Shown here piece by piece: positions 52,165 through 60,523 of a stretch of 64,000 nt of DNA (its first letter is position 1; every line of letters begins with the position of its first letter). The notes under the pieces are model-generated. The model had not been told where the DNA came from and ran no database searches. It was given only the letters and a program-made list of their open reading frames with translations. This DNA comes from Chryseobacterium kimseyorum (GTDB lineage: Bacteria > Bacteroidota > Bacteroidia > Flavobacteriales > Weeksellaceae): positions 186,001 to 250,000 of the forward strand of contig NZ_JAPDHW010000002.1 in NCBI RefSeq assembly GCF_025971945.1, in the 5' to 3' direction. A program made the translations under genes and the position numbers.

Positions 52165-52794
52165 TTGAAATCACTTTTTCTCTTTCTTTTGTTTTTCATA
52201 TCTACCTTTTGCTTTTCTCAGCAGACGGAAGAATTTAAGCAGGTGAAAAATTATTACAATCAGCACCGGACTATGTTGAATAATGAGTTCAAGAAAAAAT
52301 TTGATGCAGAAACAAATAATATCATTAAAACTTCCATCAAACAGGATTTCTTATTCTTCATGAAAAAGATGGACAGCATTGAGAATACGGCATTGGTGGG
52401 TGCTTTGCTAAAAGTGAGAAATATCGAAGATCTGGGCAATCTTAATTTAGAAAAGAAACCAAATCCCACTGCCGATCACAGCGAAATTTTTCCTTTCACA
52501 GATAAAAACGCAGATTATCCTGGTGGCATTAATGCTTTGAGACAGGAAGTTGCCAATCTTTTTTACAGCGAAGCCGTATTTTCTGACACTAACCCTGTAA
52601 AAACCAATGTAGCTTTCGTGGTTGAAAAAAACGGTAAGATCACCAATGTACGAGCAGAAGGAGATAATTTCACTTTTAACCGCCAGGCAGAGATCGCATT
52701 GTATTCTCTTTCAAGAAAATTTTCTCCAGCGGTGATCAACGGCGATCCTGTAAGATACCGTTTCAGGCTTCCTTTAACTTTAAATCTTGAATGA
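52165..52794 (+). CDS. Exported protein with a TonB C-terminal-like domain, TTG start
   Basis: 209 residues with a signal peptide (about 1-18, CFS-Q). The C-terminal part (YPGGINALRQEVANLF, VAFVVEKNGKITNVRAEG, KFSPAVINGDPVRYRFRLPL) matches the C-terminal domain of TonB energy transducers, but there is no membrane anchor or proline-rich linker, so it is probably a free periplasmic protein. The start codon is TTG, needed to keep the signal peptide. It follows the WYL gene by 45 bases, possibly read through from it. Confidence 0.78.
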   Translation: MKSLFLFLLFFISTFCFSQQTEEFKQVKNYYNQHRTMLNNEFKKKFDAETNNIIKTSIKQDFLFFMKKMDSIENTALVGALLKVRNIEDLGNLNLEKKPNPTADHSEIFPFTDKNADYPGGINALRQEVANLFYSEAVFSDTNPVKTNVAFVVEKNGKITNVRAEGDNFTFNRQAEIALYSLSRKFSPAVINGDPVRYRFRLPLTLNLE

Positions 52795-52849
52795 TTGAAT
52801 TTTTTTTTGGCCATCTCATTTTTAATATTATTTTTGAGAAAAAAATTCC

Positions 52850-53416
52850 ATGAAAAAACTCTTTACCATTTTAACGGTTTTTATAACCATCTTTTCACTT
52901 CGTGCTCAGGAACTTAATTCTAACCAGGAAAGCGGCTCCGAACGGAAAAATGACATCATCCTTGATCCTATTTTACTAATTGCAGTTCCTATGATTAATG
53001 TTTCTTACGAAAGATTAATCAATAAAGATATGGGGATCGGGGTTAATGCAATGGTCACTTTAAGCGATGAAGTGGATGATTTCAAACAGTTTTCACCCTA
53101 CTTCAGATATTATATGGGCAAAAAATATGCTTCAGGATTTTTCTTCGAAGGTTTTGTTCCGGTAACCTTGCAGAATGATGCGTACTACAGTTATCAGTAT
53201 GATGATTACACCAACAGTTATTATTACATCAACAATGCTAAAAAAAATACAACAACTGTAGGGGTAGGATTCGGTGTTGGTGGAAAATGGATCATTAAAG
53301 ACCGTCTCGTAATAGAAGCCAGCGGAGGTATCGCAAGAAGATTCGGTGATTTTGACAATTACGATATTGGGCCTGTTACCGGAAAAATTATGGGCGGTAT
53401 CGGATATCGATTCTAA
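52850..53416 (+). CDS. Small outer-membrane beta-barrel protein
   Basis: 188 residues, signal peptide to about residue 20 (LRAQ). The mature chain alternates polar and nonpolar residues in strand-like blocks (MINVSYERLINKDMGIGVNAMV, FSPYFRYYM, TTTVGVGFGVGGKWIIKDRLVIEASGG) and ends with a Phe in GGIGYRF, as barrel proteins do. Resembles the DUF3575-type family; function unknown. Ends in a terminator shared with the tadA promoter. Confidence 0.8.
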   Translation: MKKLFTILTVFITIFSLRAQELNSNQESGSERKNDIILDPILLIAVPMINVSYERLINKDMGIGVNAMVTLSDEVDDFKQFSPYFRYYMGKKYASGFFFEGFVPVTLQNDAYYSYQYDDYTNSYYYINNAKKNTTTVGVGFGVGGKWIIKDRLVIEASGGIARRFGDFDNYDIGPVTGKIMGGIGYRF

Positions 53417-53436
53417 ATTTTAAAAGATATATACTG

Positions 53437-53470
53437 AAAAGCTTAGTTTTGCACTAAGCTTTTATTTTTT
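53437..53470 (+). terminator. Terminator with an embedded tadA promoter
   Basis: AAAAGCTTAG / CTAAGCTTTT stem, 7-base loop, T-run ending right at the tadA ATG. The -7 box TAGTTTTG (53444-53451) lies across the loop. Confidence 0.75.
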
Positions 53471-53902
53471 ATGTTTACCGACGAATATTTTATGAAAATG
53501 GCTTTTCAGGAAGCCGAGATTGCCTTCGAAAAAGATGAGGTTCCGATTGGATGTGTAGTAGTTTCTAACAATCGGGTGATTGCAAGAGCGCATAATCTTA
53601 CCGAAACTTTAAACGATGTTACCGCTCACGCTGAAATGCAGGCCATCACTTCTGCTGCCAATTATTTGGGAGGAAAATACCTCATCAACTGTACTTTATA
53701 CGTCACTTTAGAGCCTTGCGTGATGTGTTCGGGAGCTCTTTCATGGTCGCAGATTTCAAAAGTGGTGATTGGTGCAAGAGATGAGCAGCGCGGCTTTATC
53801 AATAAAAATCTAAGCCTTCATCCCAAAACAGAAATCGTCACCGGAATTATGGAGAATGAATGCTCTTCTATTGTAAAAGAGTTTTTTAAATCTAAACGCT
53901 AG
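53471..53902 (+). CDS. tadA: tRNA adenosine(34) deaminase
   Basis: 143 residues. Zinc deaminase that turns A34 of tRNA-Arg(ACG) into inosine. Motifs: HAEMQ (His and catalytic Glu) near 57-61 and PCVMC (zinc cysteines) near 85-89, and the expected VPIGCVVV near the start. Its last 4 bases overlap the convergent acetyltransferase gene. Confidence 0.93.
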   Translation: MFTDEYFMKMAFQEAEIAFEKDEVPIGCVVVSNNRVIARAHNLTETLNDVTAHAEMQAITSAANYLGGKYLINCTLYVTLEPCVMCSGALSWSQISKVVIGARDEQRGFINKNLSLHPKTEIVTGIMENECSSIVKEFFKSKR

Positions 53903-54435
53903 AAGCCATTCCTGAAAATGGAATAAAGAGAAACATCCAAATATACTCCGTCTTTCTTTATATGCTGTTTAAGTACAGCCTCTTTTTGCATACCTGCTTT
54001 TTGCATTACAACACCAGACGCAGGATTCTGAGGAAGATGTGTGGCGAAAATTTTATTATATTTCAATTCTGTAAAACAGAAATGAATAACAGCTTTTGCA
54101 GCTTCGGTTACATAACCGTTATTCCAAAAAGATTTTGCCAACCAATATCCCATTTCTGCTTTATCAAAACCTTCATCATGAATGCCAATCGCTCCCATGA
54201 TTTTTTCATCTTTATTCCGAATTGCAAAAGTATATCCTTGATTATTTTCAAAGGCTTCTTTTGAAATTTTAATCCAAAATTCAGCATCTTCTTTACCATA
54301 AGGATAAGGAATATTGGTTGTAAGGTCTGAAAATATTTTATCTTGCAGATAGCTTACAACGCAAGGAATATCTTCATCTTTTAACTGAGAAAGAATAAGG
54401 CGTTCTGTTTCTAAAACCGGAAATTGCTTCATCAT
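53899..54435 (-). CDS. GNAT acetyltransferase (RimJ/RimL-like)
   Basis: 178 residues. GNAT fold of the RimJ/RimL type: LETERLILSQLKDEDIPCVV at the start, IGAIGIHDEGFDKAEMGYWLAKSFWNNGYVTEAAKAVIHFCFTELKYNKIFATHLPQNPASGVVMQKAGM in the core, with the acetyl-CoA loop around NNGYVTEA. Substrate unknown (ribosomal protein or small amine). The first two codons are both ATG, so the start may be 54432. Ends 4 bases into tadA. Confidence 0.87.
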   Translation of the reverse strand: MMKQFPVLETERLILSQLKDEDIPCVVSYLQDKIFSDLTTNIPYPYGKEDAEFWIKISKEAFENNQGYTFAIRNKDEKIMGAIGIHDEGFDKAEMGYWLAKSFWNNGYVTEAAKAVIHFCFTELKYNKIFATHLPQNPASGVVMQKAGMQKEAVLKQHIKKDGVYLDVSLYSIFRNGF

Positions 54436-54441
54436 TTAATT

Positions 54442-55200
54442 TTATAGATCTTTTCCTAAAAAATAAAGCCCTTTGAGAGTATGAAGCCTGTCTGCAATGT
54501 GTATTTTATCGGTTAATGGTTTATAAACATGAGAAACACCGCCGGTTGCGATAACGAAACAGTCGTCGTTTACCTCATCATTGATACGGTCAATAAAACC
54601 CTCTACCATTCCGAGGAAACCATAGACCATCCCGCTTTGCATACAGCTGATGGTATCTAAACCTAAGACAGATTTCGGTTTTATCAATTCAATTTCGGGA
54701 AGCTGGGCTGTTTGGCTAATCAAAGAATTTAATGAAGTCACGATTCCCGGAGCAATGATAACGCCCAATGTTTCACCGTTTTCAGCGACACAGCTTGCGG
54801 TAAGCGCAGTTCCGAAATCAAGCACAATTTTCTTTCTGTCGGGGTACATATTATGTGCTGCCACAAGGTTGGCGTAGATATCCGTTCCCATTTGCTTAGA
54901 CTTGGCAATAACTTCTGAAGGTGTAGTGCGGTTTACCATAATCGGAACAATTCCGTGAATTTTTCTTATCGCAGAGGTAATTTCCCTGGTTAGCTGGGGA
55001 ACTACAGAGCCAATAATGATTTTCTCTATTTTCTTAGGATCAACTTTATAAGTTTGATATAAAATCAGCATCTGACCGTGCAGTTCATCGGCTGTACGGT
55101 ACGGCTTTGTATTGATCACCCATGATATATCACAGTTTTCATCATCAAAAAGGCCAAATCTGATATTGCTGTTTCCAACATTGATTACGATAGAATTCAT
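54442..55200 (-). CDS. coaX: Type III pantothenate kinase
   Basis: 252 residues from MNSIVINVGNSNIRFGLF. Phosphorylates pantothenate, the first step to coenzyme A. The ATP-binding ASKHA pattern is seen in NVGNSNIRFGLF at the start and in VLDFGTALTASCV near 122-134. The earlier in-frame ATG at 55263 would add a poorly matching tail over the neighbour's promoter. It runs convergently with no other gene between it and the GNAT gene, 6 bases away, and may be co-transcribed with it. Confidence 0.93.
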   Translation of the reverse strand: MNSIVINVGNSNIRFGLFDDENCDISWVINTKPYRTADELHGQMLILYQTYKVDPKKIEKIIIGSVVPQLTREITSAIRKIHGIVPIMVNRTTPSEVIAKSKQMGTDIYANLVAAHNMYPDRKKIVLDFGTALTASCVAENGETLGVIIAPGIVTSLNSLISQTAQLPEIELIKPKSVLGLDTISCMQSGMVYGFLGMVEGFIDRINDEVNDDCFVIATGGVSHVYKPLTDKIHIADRLHTLKGLYFLGKDL

Positions 55201-55308
55201 TGAATAGCTTTTCGGTGGTAAATTTAACAATTTTAATAAAAAGAGCCTTTTAATATTTGGCAAAATGGTTTATCATTGTAAAAACAATTGATTAAGCACC
55301 AGATACCA

Positions 55309-56142
55309 ATGAAAAAACTTATCACCCTCATATTTATCAGTCACTTTATGATCATCTTCGCTCAGAAAAACATCAAAATGTACAACGAGCGAAAAGGCGA
55401 CACGATCACATTTTATGTCGACAATCAGGAGATTTATCCCGTATCATTAGTTTTTAACGGTCAGCCGGAAATTAATAATTTAAAAAAGCCTGAACTGTTT
55501 AAAACCATTCAGGTTATTCCTGCTAAAACGGTGAAGCAGAAAGTAACTTATTTCGTGGTAACCGATAAAAATAAAGGCTGGGGAATCAAAAAAATGCCAG
55601 GCTATCAATCCTACATGGGCGACATCACCATCAAAAATTATGACACTCAATATGTCTACGATTTACCTTTCGGAAAGGGGAAAGCATTGTGGATTCATCA
55701 GGGATACAACGGAACATTCTCTCACCAAAATGAAAATTCTTTAGACTTCATTATGCCCGAGGGCACGGAAGTTTTAGCAGCACGAGAAGGCAAGGTCATC
55801 GATATTGTACAGAGCAATAACAGAAGTTGCCCTACAAGAAGCTGTGCACCTTTCGGGAATTACGTTTCGATATTGCATCCCGATGGAACGATTGCACAAT
55901 ACTATCATTTAGAGCAAAATGGTGTTCAGGTAAAACTTGGAGAAAGCGTAACGAAAGGACAATTTATCGCCTACAGCGGAAATACCGGCTGGAGCAGCGG
56001 GCCACACCTCCACTTTAATGTATATATCTCAAGTGCGACGGCAGACAAGAACAGAATTACGGTGAAGACGCTTTTTAAAACCGGACATGGGGATAAGGTG
56101 CAGTATTTGGAGGAAGGCAAATCTTATGCGAGAGGGTATTAG
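55309..56142 (+). CDS. Exported M23-family peptidase
   Basis: 277 residues from MKKLITLIF with a signal peptide (about 1-18, IIFA-Q). The metal-binding region is HQGYNGTFSHQNENSLDF, and the C-terminal pair is in SGPHLHFNVYI. M23 enzymes cut peptidoglycan cross-links. The upstream TTG at 55288 is in frame but gives a worse N-terminus. Confidence 0.88.
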   Translation: MKKLITLIFISHFMIIFAQKNIKMYNERKGDTITFYVDNQEIYPVSLVFNGQPEINNLKKPELFKTIQVIPAKTVKQKVTYFVVTDKNKGWGIKKMPGYQSYMGDITIKNYDTQYVYDLPFGKGKALWIHQGYNGTFSHQNENSLDFIMPEGTEVLAAREGKVIDIVQSNNRSCPTRSCAPFGNYVSILHPDGTIAQYYHLEQNGVQVKLGESVTKGQFIAYSGNTGWSSGPHLHFNVYISSATADKNRITVKTLFKTGHGDKVQYLEEGKSYARGY

Positions 56143-56163
56143 TGAATACCAATTGAATTTATT

Positions 56164-56652
56164 ATGAGATTTAAAACTATTCTAATTGTATTCCTCTCTA
56201 TAGCCGCTTTATACTATATTATAAGCATAATCATTTTTAGGGGAACCTTTATTCAAGAACATGATTATTCTTACAATTCTTTATCAGAATCTAAGAAAGA
56301 AGGTACTTTAATATCTAATAACTTGGAGCTAAAAATTGAGGGGGATTCTTTAAAAAGAATAAAAAACCTTCATGAAAAATTTTTCTCAACTCAATCAACA
56401 TATCAAAAATTTTATGGTTTTTTATTTTCAATAAACAAAGAAGATGAAAACTACAGAAGAATTATTTGGGATGAACCCACTCAACTTTCTGCAGGACGAA
56501 ACTGGATCATCGTTGATAAAGACGACAATTATTTAGGAGAAGCATTCTACATCGGACATCTTGATGCAAAAGTATCTGAAAACATAACATTAACAGTAAA
56601 AAATGCCAAAACAGATTACGAGATAGGCACAATACAACTCATGGTAAGATAA
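56164..56652 (+). CDS. Small single-membrane-helix protein, unknown
   Basis: 162 residues. One N-terminal membrane helix (about 5-27) and a soluble domain that I do not recognise (WDEPTQLSAGRNWIIVDKDDNYLGEAFYIGHL). Starts 21 bases after the M23 gene and may be read with it. Confidence 0.65.
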   Translation: MRFKTILIVFLSIAALYYIISIIIFRGTFIQEHDYSYNSLSESKKEGTLISNNLELKIEGDSLKRIKNLHEKFFSTQSTYQKFYGFLFSINKEDENYRRIIWDEPTQLSAGRNWIIVDKDDNYLGEAFYIGHLDAKVSENITLTVKNAKTDYEIGTIQLMVR

Positions 56653-56784
56653 TAAGTGATTTCACGATTGTCAACTCATTTCAACAATTAATAATTGGGG
56701 AAATTTGAAGAGAACTCTTCTATAAGCTACTAACACATTTTTGATATAATATTTTTTAATATTTCAAACAGATAATGATAAACA

Positions 56785-57387
56785 ATGAAATATTCTTTCA
56801 CAATACTTATTCTTTTACTCATTAACTTAAGCTGCGTCAGCAAAAAAACACGAACAACGTCAAACTGCAATGACTATTCATTTTACTATAATTATAAAAG
56901 TAACGACGCCCTACAGCAGATAAAAGACATCCCAAATCTTAAGGAAATAGATGAGCAATCGTTCATTTCTTATCTTGATAGCGGTGATAATTTTGAAAAA
57001 ATTAAAAAGGATCAAATAGTATTTGTCCCGGAAAGTGAGTTTTTTCAAATTCCTGACCGTAAAGGAGAGATTCCACTCTACGTTCTAGGATTTGTTCAGA
57101 ATAACAATATTAAACAGTACCTGGTATTTGGTCTTCATATTGGACAGAACTCATCTTTATATATCATCAATCAGGTAGACAACAAAATAACCTCAATGTT
57201 TTCAGCTCATTCTAATTACAACTCCGGTTATGGTGGTGAGAATGTAGAAACAAAAAAAATATCTGATTCTATTTTCAATGTTAAAGTGTTTCATTCTTAT
57301 GATAATGACCGCAATGGCAACTCTTCCGAAACTTGTCACTATCAGCTTATACTATCTGATGAAGGATATTTAAGTATGGTTCCGTAA
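56785..57387 (+). CDS. Small lipoprotein, unknown
   Basis: 200 residues with a lipobox LSC at about residue 17. The rest is strand-rich (IPLYVLGFVQNNNIKQYLVFGLHIGQNSSLYIINQV) and I do not recognise it. It stands alone, with the tandem repeat array just downstream. Confidence 0.7.
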   Translation: MKYSFTILILLLINLSCVSKKTRTTSNCNDYSFYYNYKSNDALQQIKDIPNLKEIDEQSFISYLDSGDNFEKIKKDQIVFVPESEFFQIPDRKGEIPLYVLGFVQNNNIKQYLVFGLHIGQNSSLYIINQVDNKITSMFSAHSNYNSGYGGENVETKKISDSIFNVKVFHSYDNDRNGNSSETCHYQLILSDEGYLSMVP

Positions 57388-57429
57388 TTCTCCAATTTAG
57401 TAAAGTTTAGTGGTTTTTAAATTTAGTAA

Positions 57430-57650
57430 AAACCAAATCCATCCGTTTTAAACAAAATGCAACTGCATGAAGACTCCCGCAAGTTGTGGGAAACAAAATG
57501 CATCCACAGGAAGTCCCCCGCAAACCTGTTTTAAACAAAATGCAACTGCATGAAGTCTCCCGCAAGTTGCGGGAAACAAAATGCAACATACAGAAGACCC
57601 AAACACATCTGTTTGTAACCAAATGCAGTTTGCATTGATACAAAACAAAA
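57430..57650. repeat. 41/42-bp degenerate tandem repeat array
   Basis: Four full units of 41, 42, 41 and 42 bp begin at 57450, 57491, 57533 and 57574, followed by a fifth, more diverged unit from 57616 and preceded by a partial one. Each begins AAACAAAATGCA. Units 1 and 3 are the closest pair and contain ATGCAACTGCAT and a CCCGCAA-x-TTGCGGG hairpin. No gene is convincing here on either strand. Confidence 0.75.
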
Positions 57651-57677
57651 TCCCCAAAGAAAAACTCTTCGGGGATT
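57643..57677 (-). terminator. Terminator of the M1 peptidase gene
   Basis: On the minus strand AATCCCCGAAGA pairs with TCTTTGGGGATT (one wobble), then a T-rich tail. Confidence 0.65.
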
Positions 57678-57697
57678 ATGTATTGATTTAAACCAAA

Positions 57698-59539
57698 CTA
57701 TTTCACTTCAACAAAATTGTTTTCAGGATTTACATCTGCCATTCTCTGGCTGAAATCTATGCCTAACAATGACAGTTGAGATTTGGTATAAGGAATCGTA
57801 AGGGTATATTCTTTCTGCGTCCACGGCCAGTATTTTTCTGTTTTAAAATCACCGTAGCCATCTTTCTCCTTCCAGGTATGGGTCATATTCATTGGGATGT
57901 AATAGGTGATAATCTTTTTATCTGCAGTCATCACGCTAAAGTCGATAGGCATAGGAATCTGACTGTTGTTCAGCAAAGTGACCGTTGTAGATTTTGCGTC
58001 GTACTTCACATCTTTAATTCCGTAGTCGATGGTCTTGGTCGTGTTGATCCAGTAATGATGAAACCATTTTAAATCCATACCCGAAACTTTCTGTGCGATA
58101 TGAAGGAAATCTCTGTCTGTAGGATGTTTCATTGCCCATTGATCAAAATATTCTTTCATTATTTTTTCTAAATTCTGCTCACCAACGATATAGCCCAACT
58201 GCACCAGATACAATTCGCCTTTCACATAACTTGCAAAACTGTACGCTGTACCGTTGTCATGATGATCGCCCAACCAAACTGCAGGTTCTTCAATTCCTCT
58301 TTGTACAATACTTCTGTACGCATTGATCTTATCTACGAAAGGATTCGGTCTCTCGTCTTTTGGAGGAAAAAGCTGATGCATTACAATGCTTTCGGCATAA
58401 CTTGTAAAACCTTCGTCCATCCACGGTCTCAGAGGCTCGTTGGTTGCCAGCATCTGCTGATACCATGAGTGAGAACCTTCGTGAACCATCAGCCCCATCA
58501 GGTCTTCGATGTTTTTTGCTTCACCTAAGATCATCGTACACATTCCGTATTCCATTCCGCCATCGCCGCCCTGAATGAATGCATAAGATGGATAAGCGTA
58601 TTTCCCGAAACGGGAATTCATAATCTGGAAATATTTAGTGACTAAAGGTTTTGCCTCGCCCCAGACTTTAGTTTTATCATTTTTCTGATATACAAAAAAC
58701 ACTTTCGGGCCTTGCGGAACATCAAAACTTTCTACCGAATAGTCTTTGTCTGCTGCCCATGCGAAGTCGAGCATATTTTTGGCTGACCATTTCCATGTAG
58801 CTTTGTTTTTATCTGCTTTAATTTTTGCTGAAGCGTCGTAACCTTTCACTTCTGTAGGATTTAAAAGCGTTCCGCCTGCTCCTACTACATAATCTTTGTT
58901 GATTTTAATGGTAACATCAAAATCCGCAAACGGTGCATGAAATTCTCTTCCCACATAATCGAAAGTTGCCCAGCCATCGTAATCGTATTCGGCAATTTTC
59001 GGATACCATTGAGACATCGTCATATCAACACCTTCACGGTTATTTCTTCCGCTGCGTCTGATCTGCTGAGGAATTACAGCATCCCACTCCATGGTAAAAG
59101 TGGTTTTGGAATTGGGTTTTAGAGGTTCATTTAAATAAACCTTCATCACGGTTTCCTGAATTTCAAACTTCAGATTCTTTCCGTTTTGTTTGATCCAGTG
59201 AATATTTTGTGCGCCTTCCTGATCCTTCGGGATCGATGCCAGTCTTGAAATTCCATCTTTCTGCAATCTCGAATCCCCGTTTTTTCCCTGTCCGGCAACT
59301 CTTTGGTCCATCATTGAATTGGGTTTAAAAGCATTCCAATACAAATGGAAATACACGACATTAAGTTCGTCCGGTGAGTTGTTGGAATAATTTAAAGTCT
59401 GATTTCCTTCGTAGGTAAATTTTTCTGCATTGACATCAATATCCATTTTGTATTGGGCAGCCTGCTGATAATAAGCGTTCTGCTGCGCCTGAAACTGCGA
59501 AATGATCAAAGCAAAGAGTATTGCAAACGATTTTTTCAT
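57698..59539 (-). CDS. Exported M1-family metallopeptidase (aminopeptidase)
   Basis: 613 residues from MKKSFAILFALIISQFQAQ, a signal peptide. Zinc site HEGSH in MVHEGSHSWYQQ with the downstream Glu in DEGFTSYAE; the exopeptidase loop reads GGMEYG. M1 enzymes trim N-terminal residues from peptides. The earlier start at 59584 would lie in the dispersed repeat upstream. Confidence 0.92.
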   Translation of the reverse strand: MKKSFAILFALIISQFQAQQNAYYQQAAQYKMDIDVNAEKFTYEGNQTLNYSNNSPDELNVVYFHLYWNAFKPNSMMDQRVAGQGKNGDSRLQKDGISRLASIPKDQEGAQNIHWIKQNGKNLKFEIQETVMKVYLNEPLKPNSKTTFTMEWDAVIPQQIRRSGRNNREGVDMTMSQWYPKIAEYDYDGWATFDYVGREFHAPFADFDVTIKINKDYVVGAGGTLLNPTEVKGYDASAKIKADKNKATWKWSAKNMLDFAWAADKDYSVESFDVPQGPKVFFVYQKNDKTKVWGEAKPLVTKYFQIMNSRFGKYAYPSYAFIQGGDGGMEYGMCTMILGEAKNIEDLMGLMVHEGSHSWYQQMLATNEPLRPWMDEGFTSYAESIVMHQLFPPKDERPNPFVDKINAYRSIVQRGIEEPAVWLGDHHDNGTAYSFASYVKGELYLVQLGYIVGEQNLEKIMKEYFDQWAMKHPTDRDFLHIAQKVSGMDLKWFHHYWINTTKTIDYGIKDVKYDAKSTTVTLLNNSQIPMPIDFSVMTADKKIITYYIPMNMTHTWKEKDGYGDFKTEKYWPWTQKEYTLTIPYTKSQLSLLGIDFSQRMADVNPENNFVEVK

Positions 59540-59579
59540 TGAAGATTTATTTTTTTTAAAGGTAAGTAAATTTTTATTT

Positions 59580-59649
59580 CCCACGGATTACACGGATTTT
59601 CACAGATGATTGCGCATAGGAATCTGTGAAAATCTGCGAGATCTGTGGG
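59580..59649. repeat. 70-nt imperfect palindrome of the CACGGATTACACGG type
   Basis: Inner arms GATTTTCACAGAT / ATCTGTGAAAATC are perfect (13 bp); outer arms CCCACGGAT / ATCTGTGGG differ by one base. A related fragment, CACAGATTACACTGATT, lies at 60231-60247. A second small hairpin, CACTAAT...ATTAGTG, is at 59685-59708. Confidence 0.65.
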
Positions 59650-59708
59650 GAATTTTTAAACCACTAATTTCACGAATGAATCTTCACTAATTACACAAAT
59701 CATTAGTG

Positions 59709-60185
59709 CTATTTGTGTTTAAACAAAATCATTTTTTTAATCAAAGCAATTTGCCCCAAATGATAATAAGCATGTTCAATCATTCCGTCAATATTTCTTA
59801 AATGTGTTCCGTATTTTTCATCAACAAAAACTTCATCCATTTTAGAATCAGGCATCTGTTCTAATAATTTTGCGAACTTTTCAGAATCGCTCCCTAATTT
59901 ATTTAAAAGTTCTTCCCATTGCTGCTGAGATTCAATTGGTGGAAGATCATAGCTGAACTGATCTTTGATTTCCAAATTTCCACCTTCGAAAACATTGAGA
60001 ATACCTGCAATATAATAGTCGATGTGAAATGTGAGCATTGCAATGGTGTTAAGATCGGCAATTTTCGTGTTTGCCTGATGCCAGGTTACATCTGAAAGTT
60101 GATCTTTAAAATTGGTATTGGCAATCCATTTTCCATCCAATACAACTTCACGGAATCTTTTGGCTAATTGTGAGGGTGTGCTCAT
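59709..60185 (-). CDS. DinB/YfiT-like four-helix protein
   Basis: 158 residues. DinB-like metalloenzyme fold with probable metal-ligand His in FHIDYY near 55 and HAYYHLGQI near 140-145. Not the DinB polymerase; the name comes from damage-inducible B. subtilis genes. Such proteins can be thiol transferases or hydrolases; role here unknown. Confidence 0.83.
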   Translation of the reverse strand: MSTPSQLAKRFREVVLDGKWIANTNFKDQLSDVTWHQANTKIADLNTIAMLTFHIDYYIAGILNVFEGGNLEIKDQFSYDLPPIESQQQWEELLNKLGSDSEKFAKLLEQMPDSKMDEVFVDEKYGTHLRNIDGMIEHAYYHLGQIALIKKMILFKHK

Positions 60186-60496
60186 TTCTTTTACATTTAA
60201 ATATCTTAAAGATAATATTTTTTGAGTTCACACAGATTACACTGATTTCACAGATTTTTTTTAAAAACAGCAAAATGATTATTGCCACGAATTGACGAAT
60301 GAAACGGTACCATCTATTCTAATTAATCTTGACAAGGTTAATTGATTGAAACAACAGGATTAATAAATCGTTACATTAGATTGAAAGTTGGACTTAGAGT
60401 TCAGAAGCTTTTACACAGTTACTTGTTATGGTTAAAGCCACCCTTATTTTCGATATTTGCTTTTTTTTATAATTATCATAAATCCGAAATATTATT
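60186..60496. other. Gene-free intergenic region with repeat fragments
   Basis: Holds a copy of the CACAGATTACACTGATTTCACAG motif (60229-60260) and a phrase GCCACGAATTGACGAATGAA, both of dispersed-repeat type; no gene seen. Confidence 0.5.
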
Positions 60497-60504
60497 TAGA
60501 TTTG
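60497..60504 (+). promoter_or_regulatory. -7 box for the gene at 60524
   Basis: TAGATTTG, 19 bases ahead of the ATG. Confidence 0.5.
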
Positions 60505-60523
60505 GGAATTATAATTAGCACAA

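Noticed and set aside
57450..57615. CRISPR array
   Set aside because: The units are directly adjacent with no unique spacers, are too long and too variable, and there are no cas genes in the window.
57407..57657. Two overlapping minus-strand reading frames across the repeat array
   Set aside because: They encode only the translated repeats with odd Cys-rich composition, have no promoter and appear because the array lacks stops; the DNA repeat is the primary feature.
59709..60185. DinB DNA polymerase
   Set aside because: It is the unrelated small four-helix DinB/YfiT family; the Y-family polymerase is at 47669-48817.
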